A DNA stretch of 32,412 nucleotides from Hyphomicrobiales bacterium (GTDB lineage Bacteria; Pseudomonadota; Alphaproteobacteria; Rhizobiales; Xanthobacteraceae). Shown in pieces: positions 31,062 to 32,412 of this stretch. The notes beneath the pieces are model-generated. The model had not been told where the DNA came from. It saw only the letters and a program-made list of their open reading frames with translations, and ran no database searches. The stretch is from assembly GCA_017305555.1 (NCBI GenBank), contig JAFKKM010000061.1:24655-57066 (forward strand), written 5' to 3'. Within the stretch, counting starts at the first letter, position 1. Each line of letters begins with the position of its first letter. The position numbers were made by a program, and so were the translations under genes.

Positions 31062-32111
31062 TCAATGCGCCGCGTTGGCCTTGGTGACGAATTCGGTGGT
31101 GAAGGTCTTGCTAAGGTCGATGGTCTTGCCCTTCACGTTGGGTGAAAATGTCGCCAGCACCCGCAGCACCGATTCCGGCGCGCCGGCCGGCATCAGGCCG
31201 TCCGGCGAATATTGGGGCTTGCCCTCTTTGAGGCCCTTCACATACAGGGCCTTGTCGCCGGCCATGTAGTCCTTCGGCATCTTGTCAGTGATCTCTTCGG
31301 CCGAGTGGCTGTGTATCTACTTCAAGGTCTTCACCAGCGCGTTGACCAGTTTCTGCGCGGTCTCCTTGTTGGCTTCCATGTAGCCGCGGTCCATGTAGAG
31401 GCAGGCGGCGGGATAATCGCCGCCCAGCGCCGCACGCGTCGTTTCCGGCGTGCGCAGGTCGATCGACACCTTGGCGCTGCCGCGTGCCAGCGCGCGCTGC
31501 ACGGTCGGCTCGGTGGTCATGCCGGAGACGATCTTACCCTGCTGGATAGCGGCGAGAAACGTGTCGCCGGCGCCGACCGGCACCAGCGAGTAATCCTGGT
31601 TTTTCAACCCGGCGCGCGAGGCGAGGTAGCGCGTGAGGAAGTCGGTCGCCGAGCCGAGCCCGGTGACGCCGAGCGCCTGGCCCTTCCAGTTGGCGGGATT
31701 GCTGTATTTGTCGGCTTCGTCGGCCTTGACCAGCACGGTTTCACCGGGTGCGACGGCGAACTGCACCACGCTGGTGATGAACTTGCCCTTGGCTTGCAGG
31801 TCGATGGTGTGATCGTAGAAGCCGACCACGCCGGCGACTTCCCGCGCCAGCAGCGCGGTGGCGGCTGCCTGGCCGGACGTGGTGTTGTAAAGCTCCACGT
31901 CGAGCCCCTGTTCCTTATAGAAGCCGAGCTGTTCGGCGAGTTTCGCCGGCAGGTAGATCTGCTTGTCGATGCCGCCGACCATGATCTTCACCTTGGTCTG
32001 CGCTTGCGCGGGCGTCGCCGAGAGCGTCAGCGTCGCGGGCAGAAGGAGTAGCGCCAGCGCCAGCGGCGCGGCCGTCAGGGCGGAGACAATGGCGGCAAGG
32101 CGTGAGCGCAT
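31062..32111 (-). pseudogene. ABC transporter substrate-binding protein (NMT1/SsuA-like), interrupted by in-frame TAG
   Basis: Codons 1-264 read as a normal periplasmic binding protein: signal peptide to about AQA, VKIMVGGIDKQIYLPAKLAEQLGFYKEQGLDVEL, then GVTGLGSATDFLTRYLASRAGL and a C-lobe ending LVNALVKTLK. Codon 265 is TAG (31319-31317); the same frame then continues for 84 residues (IHSHSAEEITDKMPKDYMAG...) that fit the missing C-terminal part, to TGA 31064-31062. No frame shift is needed, so this looks like a single base change, possibly from TGG. The truncated product would lack part of the C-lobe. The start at 32111 has GAGGAA ahead; ATG 32126 lies over that site. A sequencing error cannot be excluded. 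Confidence 0.85.
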
Positions 32112-32153
32112 CGGGTGTTTCCTCATTGGGATTGGCTCGATCGATTTGGCCGC

Positions 32154-32182
32154 ATCAGGCTCCCTGCGACAAAATGTGTCAA
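32154..32182 (-). promoter_or_regulatory. Possible promoter of the ABC operon
   Basis: TTGACA (32182-32177, minus strand) matches the -35 consensus; 17 bp on, CCTGAT (32159-32154) is a weak -10. It would give a leader of about 35 nt before the binding-protein start. The rest of the gap 32183-32341 shows nothing certain. Confidence 0.35.
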
Positions 32183-32341
32183 CTGGTTCGTTTGGCTACG
32201 GGTTTTGCGCGCGCAGCTGCTGAGGCCGCGCCTGCCGGCGCGTCATCGGGTCTCGCAGCGGCCCCTCAAAGGCGAGGGGAGATGGAGCGCCGCAGGGCGC
32301 GACATCGTGTGTAGATCGCGCGCCGCATGATCTTGCGAGGA

Positions 32342-32412
32342 TCATGGACTCGGCGCGCGCATCGCCTTGCGGCGTTCCACCGAGAAGGTCTCGGTCATCA
32401 CCGCCACGAACT
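32342..32412 (-). CDS. C-terminal end of an unidentified gene (runs off the window)
   Basis: On the minus strand the frame entering from the right edge reads FVAVMTETFSVERRKAMRAP and ends SP then TGA (32344-32342). Only 23 codons are visible. Codon use fits the surrounding genes, and the amphipathic, charged ending looks like a protein tail, but the product cannot be named. It may belong to the same operon direction as the ABC importer, 230 bp upstream of it. Confidence 0.35.
   Translation of the reverse strand, partial: FVAVMTETFSVERRKAMRAPSP

Noticed and set aside
31212-32051. 279-codon plus-strand frame opposite the binding-protein gene
   Set aside because: Shadow of the interrupted substrate-binding gene, whose signal peptide and family motifs are on the minus strand.
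1-32412. CRISPR array, tRNA/rRNA gene, prophage or insertion sequence
   Set aside because: No regularly spaced repeats, cloverleaf-like segments, integrase or transposase frames were seen by eye; a tRNAscan or IS search was not possible here.

Overview
The window is high-GC DNA from an alphaproteobacterium, most likely of the Bradyrhizobium / Rhodopseudomonas / Afipia group (Nitrobacteraceae). This rests on the overall protein similarity, a homospermidine synthase paired with a fold-III ornithine decarboxylase, a signal-bearing caspase-like protein, an AztABC-like zinc transporter, and a dispersed palindromic repeat of a style I know from these genomes. I see no rRNA, tRNA, CRISPR array, prophage or insertion sequence. 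It reads as ordinary chromosome with dense operons and a few well-structured intergenic regions.

Left part (1-6700): the 3' end of a DUF3095 gene, a secreted DUF2147 protein, a MATE exporter whose promoter spacer carries an imperfect palindrome, a GNAT acetyltransferase divergent from an MFS transporter, a secreted caspase-like (peptidase C14) protein, and an iron superoxide dismutase with its own promoter and terminator.

Zinc block (6800-12540): a Zur-box-like dyad lies between the -35 and -10 elements of a promoter reading into a tightly spaced row of genes. These are a 62-residue His-rich single-span membrane protein, ABC zinc importer genes (ATPase, permease, substrate-binding protein), a COG0523/CobW G3E GTPase with a very His-rich loop, a cytoplasmic WD40 protein overlapping the GTPase gene by 4 nt, and an MgtC-like membrane protein. 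A ZevA/ZevB-like pair (DUF1007 plus NicO with a poly-His loop) lies 10 kb further on, just before ferrochelatase. The small His-rich protein, the WD40 partner and the MgtC-like gene are the least explained parts.

Polyamine block (13000-18400): homospermidine synthase, an Rnk-type protein, RidA, a GNAT enzyme and ornithine decarboxylase all lie on the minus strand. The decarboxylase is preceded by about 440 nt of leader with several nested hairpins. One pair of hairpins is mutually exclusive and ends in a U-run, as in attenuators. A terminator-like hairpin also sits about 40 nt ahead of the homospermidine synthase start.

Right part (18400-32412): a small two-span membrane protein, an M3 oligopeptidase, the palindromic repeat, zevA/zevB, hemH, an SPFH/NfeD pair, an HxlR-type regulator divergent from a carboxymuconolactone-decarboxylase-like protein with two phased operator-like dyads between them, kdsD divergent from a large outer-membrane beta-barrel protein, and a nitrate/sulfonate/taurine-type ABC importer. 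The importer's substrate-binding gene carries a single in-frame amber codon. A short partial reading frame closes the window.
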